Source of the DNA: Nitzschia sp. DOCU1
Lineage: Eukaryota > Bacillariophyta > Bacillariophyceae > Bacillariales > Bacillariaceae
Length of the DNA stretch: 64,000 bases
Direction: 5' to 3'
Assembly (NCBI GenBank): GCA_951394045.1
Contig: OX595987.1
Coordinates: 2,976,001 to 3,040,000, forward strand
A program made the position numbers and the translations under genes. Positions 9,896 to 19,626 of this stretch are shown here, piece by piece (position 1 is the first letter of the stretch; every line of letters begins with the position of its first letter). The notes beneath the pieces are model-generated. The model ran no database searches, had not been told where the DNA came from, and saw only the letters and a program-made list of their open reading frames with translations.

Positions 9896-11968
9896 ATGAA
9901 AGTAATTTTTCAGAACGTCGGCGTTGTGGCGCTCGTCGCGTCAATTCAACATGCATCGGCATTTGTTTCCAAGTCGTCATCGGGCGTTGGGCCTACCTTC
10001 ACTGAACTCAATGCCATGCCGCCTATGATTATCGGCCCTATGATCCGAAAAATGAGGGAGGAAAAGGAAAAGGCGAAGATGCCGATGGCTTCAGAAAACG
10101 AAATGAAAGGTCAAGCTCCTGGTCTTCGAGTCGGCGGAAATGCATGGAAGTGGCCTCCAGTTTGGCCCTACGACCAGACGTTCTTTACACCACCTGAAGA
10201 TTTAAACAAGCCAGATCCAGCCGCCCAGCTGAATGGAATGGCCGGAATGCTTTCTGGCGTTGCCCAAGTGCCGACTCCCGACCAAGCTGAAGTCCAGAAA
10301 GAAACGCTTGATGTTGTCAAGTATTGGAAAGAGGACAAAGGGGAAGTGAGGACAGAACTAGACGAGGAGGCTGTCGAAAAACTGAAGAGGTGAGTCATTG
10401 TCAGTATTATTGTATTCCCGGTTTCTTCGCCAGTCTAACGACCCCGGCAGTCATTTCGCTTTCTACTTGAAGCCTGGAATGTCCATTCTAGAATTTGGTG
10501 CTGCAGAGGATTCCTACCTCCCAGATGACATTAAGCCCAGCCGTCATGTAGGAGTTGGGTTGAGCACGAAGCTGATGGAGGAGAACCCGTCCCTGACGGA
10601 AAAGCTGGAAGTAGATCTCAACAAAGTTATTGAGGATCAATTTGTCGACTCGGACGAACTTCGAAAGTTGATGCTGGAACCTTTTGATGCCGTCATCATG
10701 ACCAACACAATCGATTTTCTCACTCATCCCAGAGAAGTACACCGCACAGCCTGGCAACTTTTGAAACCTGGTGGCATCATGCTTGTAGCATTCACCTCGA
10801 AGAAGGCCTACCCACAAAAGTTTGAACGAGCACAAACAAAGATGTGGAGAGACTTCAACGACGACCAGCACATGTGGATCGCTGGATCGTTCTTTCAGTT
10901 TAGTGCTGGTGATGGATGGGAGAATTTGCTTGGCTTTAATATTTCTCCAGAAAGCGCAAAAAACAATTTGGAGAAGAGTGGCCCATTGGACTTTTTCAAG
11001 AAGGGGAAGGAAAACAACATGTATGTTGTCCAGGCAACGAAGGGGGTACAGGATGAAGATATCGATGAAGAAAATCCAGGAAGGTCGATCAAATCGAAAA
11101 TGTGGATGATGCCAACCTTGGAGGACAGGGACAAACAACTCGTCGTTCCTAGACTTACCAAAGGATATATGACTGCCACCGGCAACCAAAGAAAGAAAGC
11201 GGTTGCGGACCACATAGCCCTTCTCCCCAAGATATACGAGGCACTGATAAAAATGGATTCATTTGCTTTCACTTTCTCCATGCAATCGCAGCTGGCAGCG
11301 GATCTTGTCATGGACCCCGACTTCAACGGCAGCGAAGAACAGATCAATGCTCTGAAGCAAGGTAAGATTTTGTGATCCACTTTTGCTCTGTGTTCATTGT
11401 GCACAACTGAGTGATTTAATTGTTTTGCATAGGTTTGGGGCTTCGAACACCATCGCCAGAATTTTGGCAGCCAGTTGGTGAGACCACTGCCAACATGGTG
11501 ATTGAAGACAAGATTAACCTCCTCGCGTATTTGGTGCCTCGATTTGGCAGTGGCAATCCGGAGCAAGAGCAGGCTTTGCTTGCCTTTGCTACTGGACTTT
11601 CGCCCACATTTTCGCTGATCCGTTCCAAGTGCCCGTTTATGTCTGAGGCTGATGTCCAGTTGCTAGGAACCGAACTGCTGTGCTCTGAGATTCTCATTCC
11701 AGGTCGATCAACCAAGCAAGAGTTTGCCGCGTGGTTAGGGGCCATGACCCAGAGCGAGCTCGAGGAGATTTTGGCTGCTAGAAAGCAACCGAACATCGCA
11801 GCTGCAAATGAACTGGCCGAGTACAGGGAAGCTCGCGAGCAAGAGGAACGGGAACGAGCAGAGCTTCGGCGAAAGTATGAAGAACAAGTTCGAAAGGCCC
11901 GAGAGGAGAGGAGTATGAAATTCAACCCGAAAACTGGCAAATTCGAAGAGATCGAAAAGAAGAAATAG
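9896..11968 (+). CDS. Plastid-targeted methyltransferase-domain protein
   Basis: A 646-aa protein from three exons (9896-10389, 10451-11361, 11433-11968; introns of 61 and 71 nt, all GT-AG and frame-consistent). The N-terminus is a signal peptide ending QHASA-FVS, the ASAF-type bipartite motif that sends proteins into diatom secondary plastids. A class I SAM-dependent methyltransferase-like core follows at about residues 170-320: LKPGMSILEFGAAEDSYLP (motif I region), FDAVIMTNTIDFLTHP (motif IV region) and LLKPGGIMLVAF (motif V/VI region). The canonical GxGxG of motif I is reduced to EFGAAED, so activity is uncertain. The C-terminal third is helical and highly charged, ending in a coiled-coil-like Glu/Arg stretch and Lys tail. 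The substrate is unknown. Stromal or thylakoid location is inferred from the presequence. Confidence 0.82.
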
Positions 11969-12039
11969 ACTCAAGGCACTACATAGAGAGCATAACGGTG
12001 CAATACTAATTCTTGTTTCATTTATGATACCATCAAAGA

Positions 12040-13161
12040 CTATTCAAATGGAAGATCTGGAATATTGGCGATCCTTCGTTTTGAAGGGGCACTGGCACCC
12101 TTTCGGTGAAAGTAGCCAGACGGGCGCTTGAGATTGGCACGGACTTCCACCCAACAATCTGCTTTTCCCACGCGTTCGTCGTCCTGGCCTTGCTCCCCAC
12201 CCGCGAGCAATGCATTGCTGGACTGCAGCTCCTCCAGGGAGGCGGCCAAAAGCGATTCTTGAGCTTCCGAAAAAGCGCTGGTAAATACTTCCTGTGAACA
12301 GAATCTCACATCTAAACCGTCAATATCATCATGAAGCATCATCAACTGCCCAATCTTATATCCAGAGTACCCAATTTTTGCGACCTTCAGCCCGGGTGCC
12401 GCCTTGTCAAGGATAACCCCGAGGTCTTCGCAATGAAATATGAGGGACGGCGGAGGCAGCCTCTGGTCTTCCGCTGCTGTTGGGAGTGGTCGAATGTGAG
12501 TTGAAGAATTCGTCCATCTGTATACCCCTACAACCGGTCTCTCCAAGGAAGCTTCCGATATTCTCGACAAAAGAGTACCACCGTCACTGAATGAGGCATA
12601 GTCAAAGAACGGGACGACAATTTCCTTAAGGCCGGTCGTACCCACGTGGGCTTGGGTGCTTGTTGACATATCCGCAGGTGGAAGCTGCAACAGCGGTAGA
12701 CCACCCGTAGAAACAGATTGTAGCAATGACATCGGGTTGACAGGTTTTCCAAGCGATCCCTTTAGTTTGATCGAGGTGGATCGATTCTGCACGTGTGTAG
12801 CCAGCATATTGCGAAATTCTTGAATGGAATCCTGTGGTGACCCCGAATTAGAATCATCGGTCAGTCCAATCAAGGACAGAGACCCCATCTTGTCACTGCC
12901 ATCATGAATCGAACAAAAGTGGATCACAGTCCCCGTAGAGGGACATGTGCTCGCGATTGACTTCCACGAGCGTGAAAAGCCGGGTACAAACGATCGGAAG
13001 GCTTTATTCAGATCATCGTCATTGTCATCGGATCGGGTAGACATTGACACGGGCTCCAAACCCACTAGAGCCTGTAGCAGCTTTTGTGCTCTCTGCGAAG
13101 CAGCTAACGATGGAGACAACAGTGTGACCACTGGTGCGTGCAAATGCCTGGTTTTCAGCAT
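12040..13161 (-). CDS. Conserved-looking hypothetical protein
   Basis: A 373-aa single-exon ORF with a true ATG. I do not recognise the family. It has an alpha/beta composition with features such as TVIHFCSIHDGSDKMGSLSL (about 78-97) and PSLIFHCEDLGVILDKAAPG (about 243-262), each a hydrophobic strand followed by a polar turn, and a basic C-terminus (RRIANIPDLPFE). No signal peptide or membrane segment is evident. It converges on the methyltransferase-like gene, whose stop is 71 bp away, so the 3' UTRs probably overlap. Length, absence of stops and codon use support a real gene. Confidence 0.7.
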   Translation of the reverse strand: MLKTRHLHAPVVTLLSPSLAASQRAQKLLQALVGLEPVSMSTRSDDNDDDLNKAFRSFVPGFSRSWKSIASTCPSTGTVIHFCSIHDGSDKMGSLSLIGLTDDSNSGSPQDSIQEFRNMLATHVQNRSTSIKLKGSLGKPVNPMSLLQSVSTGGLPLLQLPPADMSTSTQAHVGTTGLKEIVVPFFDYASFSDGGTLLSRISEASLERPVVGVYRWTNSSTHIRPLPTAAEDQRLPPPSLIFHCEDLGVILDKAAPGLKVAKIGYSGYKIGQLMMLHDDIDGLDVRFCSQEVFTSAFSEAQESLLAASLEELQSSNALLAGGEQGQDDERVGKADCWVEVRANLKRPSGYFHRKGASAPSKRRIANIPDLPFE

Positions 13162-14199
13162 GATGATGATCTATGTGTCTTTCGGTATTTAATTTTAGGC
13201 GTCAGGGACTGAAGGGCTTCAGCTTCTGAGCACCACACTTTGGCTGTGAGTGACAACGCCGCTATTTATACTCTATAGAGTAGAGAGAAGGGCCTCTTGC
13301 CAACGACGATTCTACCTTTTGGGTGCCGTCACCGTATCGTGGTCGATGGTTCCAACATCATTCGCTTTAGATCATTGTCGTCGTGCTGCGTCACGTTGTT
13401 CTGCAGAAAAGCATGTTTTCTAGCGGGTGCCGTCGGTGGCAAACAAAGAACCATATTGATCGCCCAAACCATGTATCGTAGGTATGCTTGCTTGTACCAC
13501 TCCATTCATGTGGATGGCTCGACTTGCGCGAGGCATCCAAAGCACGAGAGAATTTCCCAACGGATGCCGAGATTTTGCGCAAGACACCGTTCTAGCACGT
13601 GCACCTCGGAAGCTTCACCGCAGTTTTGTCCGTTGCCAAGTTTTGTCACTGCGACATCAAATGTGTAACTGCAACGATTTTTTCCTATTACAATATCTAC
13701 ATTTATGTATTTGTTAGAACCCGCCGACCGAGCTTGCATTTTGAATCTCCACATTCGAGAAGGATCCCCCCTCATCTTTTCCACCCGATGATTCACGAAA
13801 GAACCGGCAGCTGACGGCAAACGACACACACATTACACTAACTGGCTGTACTTGACTGCAAGAAAGACCATTGAGGTTATTTGTTTCCTTGCAATAGAGT
13901 CTATTTGCAAAGGAAACCACAAAAGGCAACAAGGCAATACAGGCATCTAAGAGCAGGACGAGGCCTTTGTTTCACCGCTTGAACGCTCCGTAGATCCTTT
14001 CGTTCTCGGTGAATAAGAAACGCACAAACAATAGTTGTTGTGCGTTTCTTCTACAGGCTTTACAATACAGGACGTAGATTCCACCTCGACGAGGGGCAGT
14101 GACTCCCGCACTCGAAGCGGTAGTCGCGGCCTCTCAGATACTGATTCGGTATCAAAGGACCAGTCCTTTTCTAACCGTGTTCTCAAGTGGACAAAGAAA
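13162..14199. other. Divergent intergenic region with a hairpin
   Basis: A 1.04-kb space between the divergent hypothetical gene and the MAP kinase. Short ORFs here look non-coding. The last 165 bp are open in frame with the kinase and may be a coding 5' extension reached by splicing at the AG at 14055-14056 (TTTCTTCTACAG). Confidence 0.5.
14015..14050. repeat. Perfect 13-bp-stem hairpin
   Basis: AAGAAACGCACAA at 14015-14027 is the exact reverse complement of 14038-14050, with a 10-nt loop. It lies 150 bp upstream of the chosen MAP kinase ATG and directly before a plausible splice acceptor. Confidence 0.8.
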
Positions 14200-15814
14200 A
14201 TGTCAAGTATCGCCTGTGGATCAACTGGACAATTGCAAAACGTAGATCCCATCATTAGCAGTACATTCACCACGCAAGCCATGGAGCGACCCCAGCCCGA
14301 GAAGCCTCCCCGAACGAAGACTACTGCAGCTGCTGTTAGGCCCGCGAATCCTTACCATTCATCTCACTCACGAAGTCGAAGCAACGAGGTAGCGATTTAT
14401 CCGTCGAAGCCCTCCAAAGCAGCCAGCCGCGATAGCCGTGACGATTACGACCATGATCATCACACTTTGTCTACTGCAACGACTGCTTCGGCAACGATTT
14501 CGTATTCTGCCGATGAAACGAACTCTGATGTCTCTGAGGCTGGGATGGAGGTGGTAATGTCGTCGAAATCAAAGGACAGTGAAATGGAGGATGTCAGCCA
14601 GGAAGAGGAGTACAAGACTCACTCGTTCCCTGCTGGCAAGCACACGTTCACAGTTGACACTCGATACTCGATGATTCGGGTTGTTGGGTCCGGCGCCTAT
14701 GGTGTCGTGATCTCATCGAACGACTCAAAGACTAATAAGAATGTGGCGATCAAAATGGTTCCGCGGGCATTCAATGACGAGATCGATGCCAAACGAATCT
14801 TACGCGAGATCAAGCTACTAAAGCACTTCCGACACGAGAACATTGTGAACATTGTTGACATGATGCCTCCAGTAGCTCGGTACCTGGAAGACTTTCACGA
14901 CGTGTACATCGTTACTGACTTGATGGAGACCGATCTGCATAGGATCATTTACTCCAAACAAAAGCTATCGATCGACCACACGCAGTATTTCATCTATCAA
15001 GTACTTCGTGGTCTCAAATACATTCACTCCGCTGAAGTTATACACAGAGACCTCAAACCGTCCAACTTGTTGGTGAACTCGAATTGCGACCTGAAAATTT
15101 GTGATTTTGGACTTGCTCGTGGAATCCATCAAGACCACACCGAGGGTACGGGAGGAACGATGCTCCTAACAGAATACGTGGTTACTCGATGGTATCGAGC
15201 TCCCGAAATTATGCTTGCCTGTCATGAATACTCAAAGCCCATCGACATTTGGAGTGTCGGGTGCATTTTCGCAGAACTCATTCTTCGCAAGCCATACTTC
15301 CCCGGAGACGACTATATCGATCAGGTACGTTTACATTGTGATAACTCTTGCTGCCATATTTGGACTTTGCCTAACTAAAGACTTTTCTTTCCTAAAGTTA
15401 ACGATCATCTCCGAGAAACTCGGCAAGCTTCCAGAGTCAGATTTGGATTTTGTCACTTCCGAAAAAGCCAGGCGCTTCATGCGAAAGTTGCCGTCTAAAG
15501 CTCCTGTTCCTTTGACTACACAATTCCAGAATACGCCTGTTGAGGCACTAGATTTGATGAGGAAGATGCTTGAAATTCACCCACGAAAGCGAATTAAGGT
15601 GGAAGATGCATTGGGACATCCATTCCTCTCTCAGTTACACAGTCCCGATGACGAGCCAGTCGCTGAGGCTCCATTCGACTTCTCATTCGAAAACGAGAAA
15701 CTCGTCCGAATCCGACTTCAAGAGCTTATCTGGCAAGAAGTTGGCCATTTCCGTCCATCCTGCCTTCCCGTCGCCCCCACAAGAGACGCTTCGAACCGAA
15801 GACAAGATCCCTAA
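14200..15814 (+). CDS. MAP kinase (TEY type)
   Basis: Serine/threonine kinase of the ERK-like MAPK family, 513 aa from ATG 14200. Exons are 14200-15324 and 15398-15814, separated by a 73-nt intron (donor GTACGT). The kinase domain starts near residue 157: Gly-rich loop GSGAYGVV, catalytic Lys in NVAIKMV, catalytic loop [15 protein letters not shown] in KICDFGLA, activation loop TEY in [16 protein letters not shown], then [15 protein letters not shown] marks activation by a dual-specificity MAPKK. The N-terminal ~155 residues are Ser/Thr/Arg-rich and probably disordered. The insert TEGTGGTM before TEY is slightly longer than usual. The frame is open upstream to 14035 but only from a TTG, so an upstream spliced exon is possible. 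Confidence 0.93.
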
Positions 15815-15928
15815 ACACACAGACTCCCATGCAGGCGAGGAGGGCTTGTCGTGCAACCGTTCTAGCTGCATGCGCCATCGATTGATTTTCCTCAACGTTT
15901 CAAATTAAACTTAGTATTATGCATTATG

Positions 15929-18697
15929 TTATTCGCTAGTGTGATTGAACATAGCTTCGGCACAAATTGCTGCATGCGTGTGATATACTGGGGAATCCGA
16001 ACGAACAAACACGCCGCGCTCCTTTCGCTCGATCTCTTCAAGTCGTTTGTTGACAGCAAGTTTCATGTTGTGCAACATACGTCTTTCTTGGGCGACAGTC
16101 ATAAAAGTGGTCGTCCCTTTATTGTCTGGGAAGAATCCTTCCATTTTGCCATTATTTGCCTCCATGATCTTTTCCGCTTTGATCTGGGTAATCATGTGCC
16201 TCAAGTCACTCCCAGCAGGCTGACGCTGAGTGCGAGAGCAAACATGTCGATTGTCGTTGCTATTTTTCAAGATGCCCAAATTATGTCGCTTTTCCGTCGC
16301 ATCGCTCTGTAAGGAAGCCTTGGATAAGAGGCAAATGTTTCGAGAAGTCTGACTGTGAGTGGACACGTTGTCAAAAGTCGTTTTTCCATTCATCATCACT
16401 TCGGTGCCTTTCTCAATCGGCTGTACAACCGAGGGTCTGGTTCTGGTGGAAACCCGAGATCTAAGGTGGCTCTCGTTTAGGGCGGCTTTTCTGGGGATTC
16501 CAGCATCGACTATGGCGTCTTCCTTTTCCATGGCTTTCAAACACAAAAATCTCTTTCGTTCCTTGAAAGTTTGTTGTTCGGCTTCCGGTGGAATTGTCGA
16601 ATCACGAGGAGGCATGTCAGTTGTTGCATCGGTTGCGCCATTTGATTTTAGAATAGACCGAATTGGAGCCGATAAAGCAGCAGTGATACCTGCCGCCACA
16701 ACTTTACGTGCGGTTGGGTCTGAAGCATTCCTTGGTTTGCTGCTACTATCCAAAGATCTCGTAGAACCTTTGTCTGTGGAATTCTTCTGAGGAGAGGTTG
16801 GTCCTTGATCCTGCCTTGAAGACTCGGGGGGGCCTATTGACCACCATTGCCTCGTCTTTTCATTCTTGTTTGGGGGTGTCGTTAGCGCAAGCATCGTCGA
16901 ATTGGCAATAGATCGATTGGGCTTGCTGTCAGGCTCTGACGTCGGCAGCGACAACTGGTTTTGTTCTTCCGTCCAGTCCGAAGGCTGAATATTCGGGTTA
17001 GTACCTTCCCTTTTCTGAGATCGTATCATCGCAGCCCCGGTAGAGATACTGTATGGCTTGGGTAGAACCGATGGAATGCTCGGGGTTCGGCGAAGGATCA
17101 TCCGTGGGCCAAACGTCGTTTCGTTAGTTGCTGTTTTCCTGCCATGGGGTTGTTCTCCATAGCCCCCACGATTGAATTTGAGTACTGAAACATTTGGAGC
17201 AAACTTGACTTCCTCCTCAAACAAACCATCTTCTGTCTCATCACGAACGTCTTCAGCCATATCTTGAGGTGCTTTTGTGAACTCTTTAGTTCTGTCTTGA
17301 GCTGATTCCAGGTGGAAAAACGCCTTGAGCCCTTGTAGCTTTCGTTTGCTCTTGTTCTTTTCTCTTGTCTTCTCGGAAATTTTGATGGTTGGCTGGTACT
17401 TCTTGCCAGGCTGTCGCTTGCAATCCTTCAAGTCGAGTAATTCGAGTTCGTATCCCTGTATGTATGATTCTTCTCCTACTGATCCTCCGGAATTTGGCTT
17501 TTTACTTTTGAAAGCATTTCCAAATGAAAAGGGCTTTTTGGCGGTGGTGTCCACGATTTTGAAATCTCTTTGGCCTATTGTGCGAACAGTCGACCCTGTG
17601 TTGTTTTTGAATCCTTCGGACACGCCATCCTCAATGCTGCCTGACGAGTTGATTCCAAGAATTTTATCAACTACAGCACTTCGCTTCCCCTCCAATGACT
17701 CCTCATCGTCATCGATCGCCGTGACATCAACTTTTCTTGGAACTACTTTTGGGACCGACGAAATAGACGGTCCGCCCCCTTTCAACGCTTTCAGTTTTGA
17801 CCTTTGAGTCCGGGATGCTTCACTGGCCATGATTCTGGATGCAATCAGAGGAATAACTGAAAACGTACATTTACCGAATCTTGTTGCTGTTGCTGTTTTT
17901 GAGTCAGCAAGAGATCTTTTATCAGCTCCACGCACTTCTGCTGTCGCGTCATCGCTGTTTAGCCTGTTAAGTGCTGACGCTGATGGTGCAATGACCATGG
18001 TGTTATAGGACGTGGGCTCAATTTTTGGCCCTGCGTGTTTTTCAACTGTTGCTACCTTGTCAGCAGCGGTACTGCTACCTCCTTTTGTCTTGTTCGAGCC
18101 CGTAAACAGTCCCGCGATGAACGAATCCTCGGGAACGATCGGCCCACTTCCATTGGGTCGCACATTATACTGTGTCTTCGACAAAGGCGACGCTGTCGCG
18201 CTACGATAACTCTTGTGAGAAACAGCAATGCTGTTGTCCTCCTCATTCGAAGGAGTTGACCTCAGATCACGGGCGTTTACGACGGACGAAATGCCACTAC
18301 GGGAACGATTCTGAAGACGCCATCCCTTTCCCTTTGACTCATTGTTGCAGTTGAAAGTAGTATCATCGCCCTCAGTTTCGGTCCTTCCAATAGATAGGAC
18401 CACAGAGCGTTCAGCAGTCTCCGCTGCAGAATCTCCTCCAAATACTGACGAGTACCCTGTCGCGTCACCAACTGAGGAATAGTCATTCACCGAATAATCC
18501 TCATCTTCTTCGGAAGAATCATAACCATACTCACTGCTATGATGCGAAGAGGCATCTGGTCTGCTCGGGCTACCCCAAAACCAGGAGGAATCCATCGAAA
18601 ACACTGGCGTCATGATAACCGACAAGGCGTCTGTATTGTTTGTCGCTCTGGAATCATCGTCTCCTCTACCGTATTCACCACGATTGGAACGCGACAT
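15929..18697 (-). CDS. Large low-complexity protein, function unknown
   Basis: A 922-aa single-exon ORF from the ATG at 18697 (MSRSNRGEYGRG). It is rich in Ser, Thr, Asp, Lys and Arg and probably disordered for most of its length. The N-terminal part is acidic (SSEEDEDYSVNDYSSVGD, about 60-80). Scattered Lys/Arg-rich patches follow. The C-terminal ~75 residues look folded and helical (LRHMITQIKAEKIMEA, then TVAQERRMLHNMKLAVNKRL). I recognise no domain. Its upstream region carries copy A of a duplicated segment shared with the promoter of the Cys-rich gene at 21036. Its stop is 114 bp from the MAP kinase stop (convergent). Confidence 0.72.
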   Translation of the reverse strand: MSRSNRGEYGRGDDDSRATNNTDALSVIMTPVFSMDSSWFWGSPSRPDASSHHSSEYGYDSSEEDEDYSVNDYSSVGDATGYSSVFGGDSAAETAERSVVLSIGRTETEGDDTTFNCNNESKGKGWRLQNRSRSGISSVVNARDLRSTPSNEEDNSIAVSHKSYRSATASPLSKTQYNVRPNGSGPIVPEDSFIAGLFTGSNKTKGGSSTAADKVATVEKHAGPKIEPTSYNTMVIAPSASALNRLNSDDATAEVRGADKRSLADSKTATATRFGKCTFSVIPLIASRIMASEASRTQRSKLKALKGGGPSISSVPKVVPRKVDVTAIDDDEESLEGKRSAVVDKILGINSSGSIEDGVSEGFKNNTGSTVRTIGQRDFKIVDTTAKKPFSFGNAFKSKKPNSGGSVGEESYIQGYELELLDLKDCKRQPGKKYQPTIKISEKTREKNKSKRKLQGLKAFFHLESAQDRTKEFTKAPQDMAEDVRDETEDGLFEEEVKFAPNVSVLKFNRGGYGEQPHGRKTATNETTFGPRMILRRTPSIPSVLPKPYSISTGAAMIRSQKREGTNPNIQPSDWTEEQNQLSLPTSEPDSKPNRSIANSTMLALTTPPNKNEKTRQWWSIGPPESSRQDQGPTSPQKNSTDKGSTRSLDSSSKPRNASDPTARKVVAAGITAALSAPIRSILKSNGATDATTDMPPRDSTIPPEAEQQTFKERKRFLCLKAMEKEDAIVDAGIPRKAALNESHLRSRVSTRTRPSVVQPIEKGTEVMMNGKTTFDNVSTHSQTSRNICLLSKASLQSDATEKRHNLGILKNSNDNRHVCSRTQRQPAGSDLRHMITQIKAEKIMEANNGKMEGFFPDNKGTTTFMTVAQERRMLHNMKLAVNKRLEEIERKERGVFVRSDSPVYHTHAAICAEAMFNHTSE

Positions 18698-19626
18698 GAC
18701 AGGATGTACAAGTATTTCCCGCAAAAGTATATAACTTGATCAGCTTGGTGGAAGCCCAATTCAAGGTATGGACAAGGGATATGGCAGCTCCTTCGACGAC
18801 GGAAGATCCCAACGGTGGGGGGCCGGGAGTGTAATTGTGCGGAAGGGTGATTCTCGGCGAGCTCGGAATCACGGAGGCTTATCTAAAAATGTTTATTAAT
18901 TTATTTCGTAGCGGATACGATATTTGCCATAGTATTCATGATTAGCTAGAGGAATAGAACTTTCCGTGTGCCGCTGGCGGCGTGCGGGGCTTCGGTGAGT
19001 CAATGCTGGTCCGTGCGTCGTCTCGCTCCTCGCTCTCAGATCTCGTTTGATGATCATCGACCCGGCCGACAATCCTACCATCACATCTACTTACAGATCG
19101 TAGCCCGATGTAGATTTGACCTCTTGTAGGCTACAAGAGTCAAAGCATCGAGCAAGCACCAGGTGACATTTCCTTGTCGTCCGCTTGAAAACTGGTCCTC
19201 GGCAGTACTCGCACCTCTAGTTTCAAGGATCCAGCTGGCAAGCTAGGGTTCGAAGCATGTTGCTACTAGTAGTTGGCAAACTAAAACGCTGCCAATAGGT
19301 ACAAACAGGGAAGCGCTAGTACGACCCGTTCAAAAATGTCAATACTATTAACACCTCGTGAGTCGACGGCAATCACAAACCGCCTGGATCAAGCCCAGCG
19401 CAAACATTTGAGGCGCGTGACAAACTGAATACAATATGCATGAGACAAGCATCTTGCCATCAGCCATCATATACCCAGATGGCCGCTGGCCATATTACAT
19501 GGGGGAAGATCCGTAAACTCTCTTAATTCCATCTTACCCAACATGGGTACTGGCTTATCCAACCGCACCAATCCCCCCTCTACGTGTGTCTACAGTCTTC
19601 GATCAGTGGGCCGACTCATGCCAAAT
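18698..19626. other. Intergenic region carrying duplicated segment copy A
   Basis: Upstream region of the 922-aa gene and downstream region of the Cys-rich gene. Most of it (18853-19374) is homologous to 21222-21771. The remaining 250 bp holds nothing I recognise. Confidence 0.6.
18853..19374 (-). repeat. Duplicated segment, copy A, with a remnant of the SMARCD 3' end
   Basis: Diverged direct copy of 21222-21771. Shared blocks include CTCGGCGAGCT, GCGGATACGATATTTG, CTCTTGTAGGCTACAAG, CACCAGGTGAC, CAATAGGTACAA and GAGTCGACGGCAATC. On the minus strand its 5' edge still encodes DCRRLTRC followed by TAA, matching the DCRRLTKC-stop end of the SMARCD gene, so the duplication started inside that gene's last exon. 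Homology continues a few codons further in with a small deletion, then stops. Confidence 0.8.

Noticed and set aside
13297..13932. Several overlapping short ORFs on both strands
   Set aside because: Mutually overlapping, no clear start or domain; fits non-coding sequence between divergent genes.
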